Of a DNA stretch of 64,000 bases, positions 47,046 to 59,600 are shown one piece after another. The position numbers were made by a program, and so were the translations under genes. Within the stretch, counting starts at the first letter, position 1. Each line of letters begins with the position of its first letter. This DNA is from Branchiostoma floridae (Eukaryota > Chordata > Leptocardii > Amphioxiformes > Branchiostomatidae), in NCBI RefSeq assembly GCF_000003815.2, contig NC_049989.1:11175273-11239272 (forward strand). The letters are read 5' to 3'. The notes under the pieces were generated by a model, which was given only the letters and a program-made list of their open reading frames with translations, had not been told where the DNA came from and did not search any database.

Positions 47046-47356
47046 TTATGCTAAGGGCACAACCCGCCGTACATGCAATTTGTCTTTTTTGGGGAGGCCA
47101 CGTCCACCTTTATTTCTGAAAACGTTCAGGCTGTACGGCACATCTCCCGTACTAGCACGTACAGGGGGCGACTCCGCAGCCCGATGGCACACAAACTTTT
47201 GCCAGCACGTAAAGTTCTATGGAGTGTCTGTGTGCTCCAAAATTGTACGGAGTACGGAGGCGGTACTTACAACTTACGGATCCCAAAAGATAGCCCACGT
47301 TTTGGCACGTAGACAACACGTACTTGCACGTATGGCAGGTTGTGCCCTTAGCATAA
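47046..47356. mobile_element. MITE with TTATGCTAAGGGCACAAC termini
   Basis: The left end TTATGCTAAGGGCACAACC and right end GGTTGTGCCCTTAGCATAA are inverted repeats of about 25 bp, 311 bp apart. If the outer TA is taken as target duplication, this fits a Tc1/mariner-type insertion. The interior contains several ACGTGC/GCACGT palindromes. The 157-codon minus frame crossing it (47747-47274) is a chance frame across repeats. Confidence 0.8.
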
Positions 47357-47409
47357 CACAAACTATAGCAGCCACTTGTAAATAAATATTAAACCCTGGC
47401 CAGTTATTA

Positions 47410-47735
47410 GTGATACAAATGGGGGTGGGTAAGGGTCCAGGTACGATCCAGGTCCAGACGATCAGGTCCTGGTCCGGACCTGAACCTGATTGTACAACTT
47501 GTAAAGGGGTGATACTCAAAACATTGGGCTCATTTTGGTTTCCAATAAAGTTTTTTGAAGGAGTATCTGACTTCAACTGGCATTCTAAAATCCTTAGAAT
47601 GTTCATTTCTGAATCGGTCCAAAATGCACTCCACTGATATTTATCAGGTCTGTTTTTTCTGGACTGGCCCGATAAGAAAAAGAAAAAAATATCTTGTACC
47701 GATACACCGGACTGGTACCCACCCCTGGATACAAA
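47410..47735. repeat. Dispersed repeat of unknown class
   Basis: Begins near GGGGTGGGTAAGGGTCCAGG and ends with CCGGACTGGTACCCACCCC, so the ends are loosely complementary. It is open on both strands but shows no domain. I treat it as a repeat. Confidence 0.4.
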
Positions 47736-49412
47736 ACATTGTAACAAATTGGACTCGGCCAGGTCAGTTAGGACAACAATTCTTCACTGTCACCTGGAGA
47801 GACATTACAGGCTATAGAAGGTTTGGGGAATCACTACGAGGTGTGCAGTAAATTGAATAAGTTCTCAATAATGAAGGAGTGGGCAGTGGAAGAATCACCG
47901 GGCTGGAAAGAAACAAATTGGAGAACGCAGTAACCGAGAAAGAGTAATGAAGTCACAAGGGGAAGAAAGGTCGGACTGTGGCAGAGATAATAGTCAATCA
48001 AAGTCAGTGGGTGATCTTTTGAAGATAAGAGATGAACAGAATAAAGTATTAGCTTCAGAAGGGGGCACTTGCATGGATCTGTAGTGACTGAGTATGGTTG
48101 TTGTGGAGCTTCCAAAATAATGAAAAAAGAGGAAGCATTCTAAAGCCATCAGAGAGAAAAAATATATATTTGTAGGGGTCTAATGTCAATTGTAACACTA
48201 GAAAGGCAACATATGCAATCAAATACAATCATATTGTTTGACTTATAGTCTAGCTTGACAAACACATACATGCCGATGATGGTAGTACCCAGCCCCTCCA
48301 GCTCTGTCCTGCCACTTGCTACATTATGTATTTAAACACCATTCACAATTTTTGTTTCTCATCATTTGTTTTGAATGAAAAAAGAAGAGGAATAAGAACA
48401 AGAAACAGAAAAAACAATATGATTCTTTTCCGTGAAGGTATACATATTTTAATGAAATCATGCCCACATTTGGTTAGTAGACAAATGGCAAAAAAACTCA
48501 AGTTGGCTGTTCAGAAAAGTACTCGCTTAGCATCTCTAAAATGCCTCTCACAGTTGCTGTTACAGTAGTATCTCCACTGGGAGGACTTTGACTGTGACAC
48601 TAAGGGCACACCAATCAAAATTTTTGCGCTCTCTGATTTGCCTGCTTTATCTTGCTAAGCTGAGCAAAGTCTTTGAAGTAATTATAAGTCGTAGCCAATT
48701 AAATTATAGTCAGACATCTAACCAGGGAAAGCTTTAACGAAAACCCAGGGGAAATTATACATGGGTTACTCTGGGTGAAAGAATGGTACACAGCCCGTGT
48801 CATTGACAGTTCATTCCACTGCTGAGTGTAAAATATAGTCTCAGAGATGATACCAAATTATAGTGCTAATCTAAGAGCTACATCACATCCTGGTTTCTGA
48901 CGTACGTACGCAAAGGGCACTCAAAATAAGCCTCTAACTCATACAGGAACCTTGAAGGAACCCCTGGGAAATCTTGTAAGGAGCAGGTGTTTTTATCTTA
49001 GGATCAGAGCGTAGAATTACCTAAAGCTGAACCAAAGTCTACTTGTGTTATCTCTAGTGAGTAGACCTTTTTGTCAGCCAATTTGTATCAGTTATAGGGT
49101 CAGGCAACCTATGATTAACTCCCTATAGATTATTACTGACAAGATCCGAGACAAGGGAAATTGGAGTTTTGCTGGGCACTACTTGTGACACCCTGAGTTA
49201 GTGGTAGGTGAGCTCGTCCTGTGGGAGCCAACACAAGGAAGATGTAACCCAGGCAGACACAAAGCCAACTCCCATTCATATCCTAAGAAGAGACATAGAC
49301 CCTATAGCAGTACAGCCAGGATTGGACAAGTTTTCTAAAATTCACTTGTCCTATTGGGAAAAAATCAAAACCTTTATATATTTTTTCCTCCACTCCTGAA
49401 ACCTTATAGTTA
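47736..49412. other. Intergenic, no recognisable gene
   Basis: Frames up to 93 codons without features. No RNA gene or clear repeat seen. Confidence 0.4.
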
Positions 49413-49583
49413 AAAAAAAGGACTTTTCGCAGTGGTTTTAAGTTCGCGGTTACCATAGCACCATGCAATGTAGTTTCTTACTGCCATGGAAAAAAATTTG
49501 CGATGGTTTTAAGTTTGCGGTGAAGCAGACACTGCGAAAATCGCGAACATTAAACCACCGCGAAAGTTTCTACATTTACAGTA
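49413..49583. mobile_element. MITE of the TACTGTAAATGCA family, 5'-truncated copy
   Basis: Contains CTTTTCGCAGTGGTTTTAAG, GTTCGCGGT and AACCACCGCGAAAGTTTC and ends TACATTTACAGTA, like 14653-14837. The left terminal repeat is missing. Confidence 0.75.
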
Positions 49584-50050
49584 CTATCAGAAAAGTCTAA
49601 CCATTTAAAAAATCTATCCATATGCATTTGCTTGCCTATGTATTAAGATACATCTGACATTTTCCCCACACAGTTGGAATGGCTTCAAGAAAGCAATTTT
49701 CCTCCCTAGAAAGCACATTTCTCCTATTAGCGGACACACATCCCTCATTCCTGGCCTTCACAATCACTTCTTGTGATATAAAATCGTTTATTCAAACACC
49801 CAATTGGACTATAATTGCTTACCCTTACACAAAATAACAATAAAATACGGGTGGTATATGGTTTAAAAATTGGCTGAACCATTGCCATTAATGATTCCCT
49901 GATACCAGAAATAGCTGTATTCATCCATTACAATTTGAAAATCAGTTTGTATAATCAAGCTTGAAGAGGCATAAATGAAGAAAATTGGTGTTGGGTAGAA
50001 TCATTCTTAATGATTGATTGAATATACAAAAGATACCCTTTTCTGCTATA

Positions 50051-50123
50051 ACGGGGCTCGCCCTAAGATGATTCCTGCCCTAAGATGGCATTAAAAAGCG
50101 TACCATCTTAGGGCGGCCCCCGT
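50051..50123. mobile_element. 73 bp derivative of the TA-flanked transposon
   Basis: Ends ACGGGGCTCGCCCTAAGATG and CCATCTTAGGGCGGCCCCCGT match the CCCTAAGACGG end of the 1.08 kb elements at 23716 and 53985. It is flanked by TA on both sides (50049-50050, 50124-50125). Internally only AAAAAGCGTACC, also found in the large copies, remains. It is an extreme deletion product just downstream of NLE1. Confidence 0.8.
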
Positions 50124-50220
50124 TACAAATGACCAGAGCTGGAAATCATTGTATAAGCCTTGGGACAAGCATTAGTCATTATAGCCTCCTTGCAAATGTA
50201 CCAACTAGAAACAGCTTGTG

Positions 50221-50510
50221 CCTGGATGTTTGTGTTCTTGTGTGTTTGTCTGGATGTTTGTATTCTTGTGTGTTTGTCTGTATGTTTGTGTTTTTGTGTG
50301 TTTGTCTGGATGTTTGTGTTCTTGTGTGTTTGTCTGGATGTTTGTGTTCGTGTGTGTTTGTCTGGATGTTTGTGTTCTTGTGTGTTTGTCTGGATGTTTG
50401 TGTTCTTGTGTGTTTGTCTGGATGTTTGTGTTCTTGTGTGTTTGTCTGGATGTTTGGCAAAAAATGTGTTCTTGTGTGTTTGTCTGGATGTTTGTGTTCT
50501 TGCATGTGTG
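50221..50510. repeat. 28 bp minisatellite, about 10 copies
   Basis: The unit TGGATGTTTGTGTTCTTGTG + TGTTTGTC repeats with few changes, with one interruption near 50456-50466. Since 28 is not a multiple of 3 and no frame meets a stop, all frames stay open; this yields long artefact frames on both strands (up to 189 codons). It begins about 150 bp past the NLE1 stop, so may lie in its 3' UTR. Confidence 0.95.
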
Positions 50511-50660
50511 CTCATAATCACTGTCAGGAAGTGAGTGGGAAGATCACTGCAGAGGCCAGACTTGCAGGAGTGACAGGAAGTAGAGTTCAGAGGTGGTAGA
50601 ACTAGAAACTTACATGTAGATGCCCTGTAGCTCATAGAAGACAGAAAAACGAACAATAAC

Positions 50661-53600
50661 CTACATCTTGAGAACCCTGTCCCTGCCTCCACTGGCTACC
50701 CGCTGTCCATCAGGACTCCAGTCTACTGCAAATACCTGCAGAATTCAGACATCAACAAGACAAAAATTTAATATTTAGAGATCCTAGAATTTTTTGTTGA
50801 TTTTTGAAAGGCTGAGTTTCGGATTTGCCTTGGACATGTTTCTGCATTGTGCTGTAACAGTTCTGAGAGACAGCTTGCAATTGGACTCATAGTATTTTTC
50901 ACTGACTTGCAAATCAACCTTTAAGTTAGCCTATCCCCACACTCAGGTGCACAATGTACATGCATTTTGCATTTTCATGTGCAAAGAAGACAGAACATAT
51001 TTCTTACGTGGAGACTATATCTACGTTTGTACTTACTAGTATAATGGTATAATAGAATATTCAACAAATCCAAAATAACAAGAAATGGCAGGGAAAACTT
51101 ATGTACCTAAAATCTCACAGCAACAACTGTTTCCTACTTATTCTCTAGTAAAGATATTGGTATTTCTAGAAGACTAAAGAAAACAAAATGTGGTCTGAAA
51201 ACTGACCTCGTCAGCGTGTCCAGGCAAGTCGACGGTCAGTTTACGAGTTCTCACGTCCCAAACCTTCAACGTGCTGTCTGAGCTGCCACTGACCAGCAGT
51301 CTGCTGTCAGCTGACCACGCAACCTGTCCATCAATCAATCAATCTATCAGTCAATTACTCAATAATAATGGAACGCGTGGCGTAATCGGCAGCACGTTTG
51401 ACTCAGGTCCAGAAGGTCCTGAGTTCGAACCCTGCCGTGTCACCGATCTTGTACCCTTGGGAAAGGCACTTTTCACAACTTTCCTCACTTCAATCAAGTA
51501 AAAAATGAGTAATATAGGCTACAAAGGTCTTCAGCAAGTTGAAGTTGGTAGCCTCAAAACGAAATAAATAAATAACTAAATTATAATTGAATCAGTTGCT
51601 GGGTGAATGGGAAACATCTAGTTGGAGATTCCGTTATCAAATTTAAAGTTACATTATACCTATAATTATTATAGATTATGACAAATAAAACTTTTTTTTA
51701 AATTAGAGAGAAAGATGTCTTTCACTCAATCAACATATGATATCATACTATACACATAAAGATTTAACATTAACTCTATTAGGAAATTCTGTGTCCAATA
51801 GTGATTATAAATCATCAACTTCATCACAACATTTCAGAGTATAAGAACTATTACATCTGAAGACACATATATCATCATACTTAATTGTTATATAATGAGA
51901 ATTGGTTAAACTTTCAGTTTTCACATGTTACCAAACAAATACATCTGAGGATGTGGCCATAGCACGTGTACACAGAATGTACCATTAACAGAAGGGGTTT
52001 CTAAAACTAATACTGTCTTTTTTTCCACCTCTTGCTATAACACATTGTACAAAATGTGATATCACTGAGAGAATATTAAAAATAATCCTACTCTTTCTAT
52101 ATTATATAGCTTATTAGGTGTCATCATCACTGAATGTTATCAGATTTTAATAACTGGGCCTAATAAAAATTTAGGCTATTGGATCTTACGTAAGCCTTCC
52201 TATTGAGTATATTACATAAGCTACAAGGAGAACTAGAAGTGAGTGCATGTGTGATTGACATTGAACGAAGATGGCAGCAGTGATACCAGGCTAGGATTTT
52301 ATTAAAGGGAGTCCAAATTTAAATTTCTTGGTGAGTTGCAGTAAGTGACTATTGTAGGGGGGTCCGGGGGCATCCACCTTCCATGGTGCAGAGTTTTTGA
52401 GAACAAAGTTGAGAAGTCAAAAAGGTGCCTTCTAAAGTATCCTGAGGAGCAAAAATACTGTAAAAGAGGTCACAGTAGAAGACTGAGACCACAAATGACC
52501 TAGTCATATCCCTGGTCAATCAGAATTTCATGCTTGTCAGAGGATTTGCTCCCCAGTGTAACTGCTCTAGTGGGTCCAATTAGTACTTGTTATTCTAAGA
52601 AACGCGCCTCCAGATGACGCCATGACGCATGCCCCAGGCAAAAAGCCTGATTGATATAAAGCATTAGTGTGTTTATGATTCCAACAAAAGAGATTGTGAG
52701 ATAACCCCAACACTTAATACTTTGGGGGCATGTAATTTCAGCAAGGGCCACACTAACTTGAATTTCTTAATACTAAGAAAATAAAGATCTGCTGGCCTAC
52801 TGTGTGCACTGAGAAAGAAGGTACCAAAGGATATCCTGCTCAGACTGTACAAAACCATCACCAGACCTGGTCTGGAGTACGCCGACGTCGTTTGGGCTGG
52901 ACTCACCAAGCACGACGAAACAAAACTGGAATCAATTCAATACCAAACTGCCAGACTGATCAGCGGACAACATGGACTCCCGTACCCGTCATACCAATCT
53001 CTGTACACCCAGCTATCCCTTCCATCACTGCAGTTCCGACGACAATTCCACACCGCTGTCACCCTGTACAAGCTCCTCAACGGTCACTGCCCTCCACACC
53101 TTCAAACCCTGATACCCAGAACCCGTGCGTCTGCTACTGAGTCACGTTACTCCCTCAGGAACAGCGACCACCTGACATCTGAACTCACTAAGTCCACCAG
53201 AGGCCAGAGAACATTCATCTACAGAGCAACAGCACTCTGGAACACTCTCCCTACTGCTACTCGCACAGCCACCTCCACTGCTTCTTTCAAAAGAAAACTG
53301 TGGGAATGTCTAGGCAACCCTTACGCATGGTAAATTAGTCATACACGTGTATATACAGACCCTGACCTCTCATTGCAAATATTGTTGTCGATGATATGAT
53401 GTTATATACTCCATTTTAGATGATATGTAAGTTATCCTACACCATGTACATACAAATGTTCTTTTTTTAAAATTTGTATTGTTTATGTGTTTGTCAGCAG
53501 GGCTAGCCCTTTGTAATAGCCATAGGCTAGTTGGGCAGCCCTGGCTGTGTGTTCGGTGCAGCCAAACCAATAAATAAAATAAATAAATAAGAAAATAAGA

Positions 53601-56600
53601 ATAAACCATAAATTAAAAATAACAACATGAAAGTGAAGCTAGTGCTTTGGTACAGTTTCAGACAGTAAAAATCTTGTCTCTGTTTTGAAAGTTTTTGAAA
53701 GCTGTCGGAGAATGAAATGATTTGCTCAGGGTCTGTAAAGAGGAGTTCAACTTGGTAATCTCTAGGTAGATTTACCAGTGACATAAGATAGTATCAACGC
53801 TGGCTAAAGAGTATAGCTGGCCAAAAGTAGCCAAACACACTCCTAGGCTATTTTTGCTCATTTGTAACCTGTCACTCCTCTGGCAGGTTTTGTTACTATC
53901 TTATGCTACCGTAGGATCTACTTAGAGAATGGGGTTGGCACTTTCAAATTGATGTAAATGATAATACAAAGACCCTTTATAGTAACGGGGGCCGCCCTAA
54001 GACGGTCCCCGTCGTAAGACGGAACGGATTTTTTGCTGATCTTATTATCCATAAGTATACCGTATTTGTTGCCACTGACTATGCTGATTACGAAGGTAAA
54101 TAAACCAAGTCCATGCACACAGCTTTAATTTGCATTCCAAGTATACTTTAACATATTTACTTCATTTTTTTTTAAAACAGAATTCTAACAGTAATGTTGA
54201 CAGTGCTAAATCACTGCGGTCACCGGCCTCTGCGTATTGGCGGCTCGTGTTGCTAACTATACGAACTCTTTCAAGCAGTCACACAACTGCCATGATACAC
54301 ATAAATAAAGCTCCATAAAACACTATGAATATGGGTCTTCAAATGTCTGTTGAGTAGAAAAGCAACCAAAAGGAAGCGACATAAACATTGCCACCATTGT
54401 ACTCCCAAGGGAGTGTGGCCGTGAAGGTGACACCAGAGTACGCTCCAAAGATTTATTTGACTGTAACAAATGATTCGTGCTGTCTATGAAAATAAGACTT
54501 GATAGAGAGATGTAGATAATATTTTCATATAATCAGACCGAGTTTTGTTGATGTTAGCGGTGTCTTTTTTTCGTAATGTTTTTTTTAATCGGGCATTCAC
54601 AATCAGTGCATTCAACCCATTGCCCGTAAAAACATGAGCTGGATTGTTCTAGGTACAGCCTTCCTCATGTGAGACAAGAAGTACAAACAGTCACGATTTT
54701 ACTGTCAAAAGAAAGCTAAAATATCATATTATTAATTTTTTTCTGTGTACTTAAATTTACCACTTACTTCTGAAGAGAGCAAAATGTAAAAAAAAGCGTA
54801 CCGAGTTAGGCACACTGTCCAGCGTAGCACAAAATTGGAAGGTTACATACACGAAATTGTCTCACAGTGTTTGCCGCTTGTAACATGCAGCGCGAAAGGT
54901 TCATGAACCACATGAATGCATTTCTTATTCAAGTATGTTGTTCAAATCTATGTGTAAAAAATTCAGTCATCAAAATTTGACCACTCTCAGGCAACTAGCG
55001 ATGGAGCGCCATGAGTTTGAGCGCAAGAAAAAGCGTACCGTGTTGGGGCACCTCCCGTTACACACCAGTGATGTAATCCTACAAAATGTAATAACTGGGA
55101 TTTAAACGAAGGATTTTGAGATCAGCCTTAAGCCCCTTTTGGGCACGTAACTCGAGCAAGTAGGCAAAGAATGAAACATGCGCCTCAGGCATTGACGTAA
55201 ACAATGATGACACACCTGATAAACAGCGTTGACGTGCCCACGCAGTGACGTTAGGTACCTGCAACAGAGATAACAACATCCCATCCATTCACACTATCAA
55301 TATATGGGTTTAAAGGGCTTGTCTGAAGGTAGAGAAGACTAGACGCACAACATTTGCAAGAGAATACAGCATATTTTAACCACCTCTCAACCTACATGTA
55401 TGCAAAAATGTTCTGTTCCAAAAGTGAATGTCGAAAAAGTTAACCCCCTTGCGAGAATGGACTATTCGTGAGACACTTGAAAGCAACGGATATAGGTTAC
55501 CCGACAGATAAAGGTGAACTAGCGTTACCGAAAAGAGGACATTGAGACGTTGAATCTTTCTTCTGTACTCACTTCCCAGTTTTCCCGTCCCACAGCTTGA
55601 CGGACTTGTCGAAGGATGCGCTGGCGATGAGCCGTGCATCTGGCGAGAAGCACACCTCATTAATGAGCGCCATGTGGCCTGTCATACGGGCTAACGACTT
55701 CTTATCTAACGACGGTTGCCATAGAAACAGGGTGAAGTCATCCGAGCCTGACACCAGCCTTTCTGTACCTGTACCCTGTGGGAGCACAAAAGGGTCAGAG
55801 TTCAAATCTAGCCATTGCTGTTTTAGCTTGAATTATGTCTCATTTGTAACAGTGTTTATCTGGGTAAAAAAGAAAAAAATTCAGGGGTCTTAGTGGCAAG
55901 TGTGCAGATGTTGACACACTGGCAACACCAAATCCGTGGATGTTTTTGGCACCTTTAGACAGACTAGCCGTGAGGCTCGGTGGGCATCACTCCACCATCA
56001 TGGGGGTAGGGGAATGGTGAGTATCAAACGTAGGACCTACTGATTCTGATTCCAATGCTTTAGCCGTTGCGCCACACAGACACCCCTTTTCTTTTTTGAT
56101 ATCTGTGCTTAAGTTCTTAACTCCCTGACTGTTATGATACGCTTGTTGATACATGAATTTTGTGTTTACAAAAGAAAACAGTGCAAACCTTTGCGGTGTT
56201 GTATCTCTCCAAAGCCTTCCTCTTTATTTCTTCAGCTGTAAAATAATTTTCAAAACTTAATGTTTCAGACACAAGCACATGATGTAAGCCTTTAAAAATA
56301 TAACATATGTGCATATATGTTAACATATGGACCAACTACTGTAAATGCAGAAACTTTCGCGGTGGTTTAATGTTCGCGGTTTTTGCAGTGGCTGCTTCAC
56401 TGCGAACTTTTTTTATTGACAGTAAGAATCTACAAGGCATGGTGCTACCGCAAAATCAAAACCACTGCGAAAAGTCCTTTTCCCTGCTACGGCAAAAGTA
56501 AATCCCTACGAACTTAAATGCATTTGCAGTATTGCCTGACTGAGAGCTGTACATGTACGTTATCATGGTATCATGGAACGGAAAAGGATGTGGTTTTGTT

Positions 56601-59600
56601 TTTGTAATTATGTAAATATTGTATTGTATGTATTGTTATTTGTTTATGTATCCAGGGCCTCCATGAAAAACAGTGTCAGCCACTGATCGGAGCATACCCT
56701 GGTTAAAGAAAACAGAAATAAATAAATAAATAAATATCATCTATTAGGCCATGATGACTATGGTGACAACCAATCATGCACTCTTATTGGACAGTTGATA
56801 AAGAATCCGGAGGTTTTATTGGTAGTTCTGTGGGAATGGTTATGGCTCTAAAGATGCAAGTTCTCAGGGTTGAGGCCCAATGAGCCTCAAGCCAAATCAG
56901 CTGAACAGTGGGAGATAGTGTAACACAGACTAAATCTTCTGTATCATATATCTCCATAGCTACCATAACTGTGTTCACAGTTCTAAAGATGTTTGATTTA
57001 AAGCATCACATATTTCAAATCAAAAGTACCAAGAGTTTCTTGTACATTTCCTGCTTACCTGCTTCAGGTGTGTCTTTGTGTATGATGGAAGCCCTCGCAG
57101 GGTCGTACGCTCCCGTACGTATGGCGTAGTCTGTACTGAGTGCCATGGTGTTCACCCAGTGGCCATGACCCTGAAGTGTTCTACACAACACTCCCTGGGG
57201 AATAAAAAAAGTCCAGGTTACTGACAACAGTCCCTGTACTATTGACAAAAGCTGTAACTCTTATAGTGTAAATATGTACTTGTCTTGTAATGGTCTGTTT
57301 ATTGTCTACTACTCCCACCACTATAATTTCTCCTCATCATCATCATCACCATTACCAACATCATCTTCATCCTCATCCTCCCCATCCTCCTCAACATCAA
57401 CTACTTCATCTTCATCCTCCATCTCATCACATCATAATCATCATCATCAACATCATTATCATATTTCTCTTCATCATGATTAACATCATCTTACATAGTA
57501 TTACATAGTATAACATGTACATACATACATACATAAACATACTGTTTGAGTTGGAACAGAAAGTTTGACCTCCAAAACACACTATCTACCCCTGTATACT
57601 AGACTAAGTAGACATCATATTGAACACCTTTTCTAACCAATTACATTAGTCAAGGATCCATTGCGACCCGTGAAGGCGTCTCAAAGATGTCCACGTTCAA
57701 GAAAAGAAGAAGAAAAAAAAAAACATTAGTCAAACTCCTTCCTACATGTGTTACAAAAAAAGTTGGTTCCCTACAGTTTTGAATGTAATGGTTTACTTTC
57801 CAATATCATAAATTTCCTGAATATTAAAGCTTGTACTGATTCCGTACTCACATCGTCCGGTCTCCAGACTTTGATGGTTCTGTCCTGTGAGGCTGTGTAG
57901 ATTAGTCCCTCTCCTCCCCAGGGCACACATGTCACACTCTGGAGGTGGCGGCTCAGGCTGAGTAACGTCCTCCCCAACACTACATCCCATATTCTCACTG
58001 TGCCATCCGGTATGTTAAGTATAGATTATTTTNNNNNNNNNNNNNNNNNNNNNNNNNNNNNNNNNNNNNNNNNNNNNNNNNNNNNNNNNNNNNNNNNNNN
58101 NNNNNNNNNNNNNNNNNNNNNNNNNNNNNNNNACAAACAATGTAAAGCAAGAATCTGCCCAACACAATATCACATATTCCCATGTGCCATCAATGTGTAC
58201 TGATAATCCCAATACTTATCCCATAACATAGACTTTAAAACAGACCTTTGATGCACTTGCAAGACGTCTGCACTCAGGGTTACTGAAACATCAGAACAGA
58301 GGGGAGATTAAGTTTCTACAGGCATGCAGATACCTTCATTCCGAAGATAGTATTCAGGTAAGTTCCGTTAATTATACAGAGGAAAATTATATACGAAAAT
58401 TTTCATTACCTACTGCACTCCCCATAATTGAACAGTCAAATATAGCAAGCTTTCCTGCAAAGTCAAGTAGCCATTGCAGTTGGTCATTCATCTTGACAGA
58501 GTTTCTTTGTGTGCTGGACCTAAACTCTAACTTTGTGATCAATTCGTAAGAAAGCGCTTTCATCAAACACGGCATGTGTGTGACATGGACCGGAATAAAA
58601 CTATTAAAAGTTTCATCTTCAGAGAGTCTATTATAGAGTAGATTAGTTTCCAGCATTGCTTTACAAGTTGCCATGTATTATATCATATCTATTACAATAA
58701 TTTTAAGCAATCAGTCCTGTATGAGTACATCCCTTACCACAACTTGTAACACTAGTATGTGTGTACCTTTATCCTTGGGGTAACCTATATTAATTGTTTT
58801 TAGAAATGGGATAATTGTAATGGCAAGCCGACGGATGGTGGCTTCAAACCTGTTTTGAAACAAATATTGCAATTTGAAACCACTAACCATTGACATCCCT
58901 AAGTAAATACCTTGTTTTTAAAAATAACAGATATAGGTTACCCTGTGGATAAAGGTGAACTATCGTTACTGGTAGATGCATAACTTACAATGTAGAATCG
59001 TTATGTAGCTTTACAAATTGTAGTTACCTATGTAATGGTTCCCATGAGAGGAAGGTTATCCACTGTTTGTGTCCTGTCAACATTTTCCCCTGTTGTTTCC
59101 CTGTGGCTGGATCCCATATACAGATCTGTAAGATGGATCATGTCACTTGTCAAACAATCTTCAAAAAGTCAACAAAATCTATCATATCTTAATATCAATT
59201 ATGAAGTTACTAGTAAGTTCTACTATATAGAAATGAAAACTACGCGTGTATGTTAAAAAGCTGTTACAGCACACAAAACAGCAACTTCTAAATTTCCATT
59301 CTTTCCCGAGTCATTCACATATGTTTGACATATTGCAGTACCTAACCATGTCACAGAGGGGCGCTGCTGCACTGTAAAGAATATGACCCCGTACTTCACC
59401 TGTGCATTTTTACATCCTGATGCCAGCTTTCTCCCATCGGGTGCCCAGGCTAATGCTAGAATCCAGTGTGAGTGGCCTGGAAAAAGACACATCTTGATTC
59501 TTACCATTGGAAATAATTATTAAATACAACAGCATATTAAACAATTCGGAAGGCACCAATTTTTCCAAGTGCGCTACAGCACCTTGTAATCACAATAAGA

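Noticed and set aside
47274-47747. 157-codon minus-strand frame
   Set aside because: Runs across a MITE and another dispersed repeat; no domain, low-complexity stretch (FFFFL), and opposite-strand frames are also open.
50123-50692. 189-codon minus-strand frame and overlapping 99-156-codon plus frames
   Set aside because: Produced by a 28 bp minisatellite without stops; unit length rotates the frame. The real coding sequence here is NLE1's last exon in another frame.
51371-51446. Functional tRNA gene
   Set aside because: A and B boxes are present but the cloverleaf stems do not close, and a SINE body with AAAT tail follows directly.
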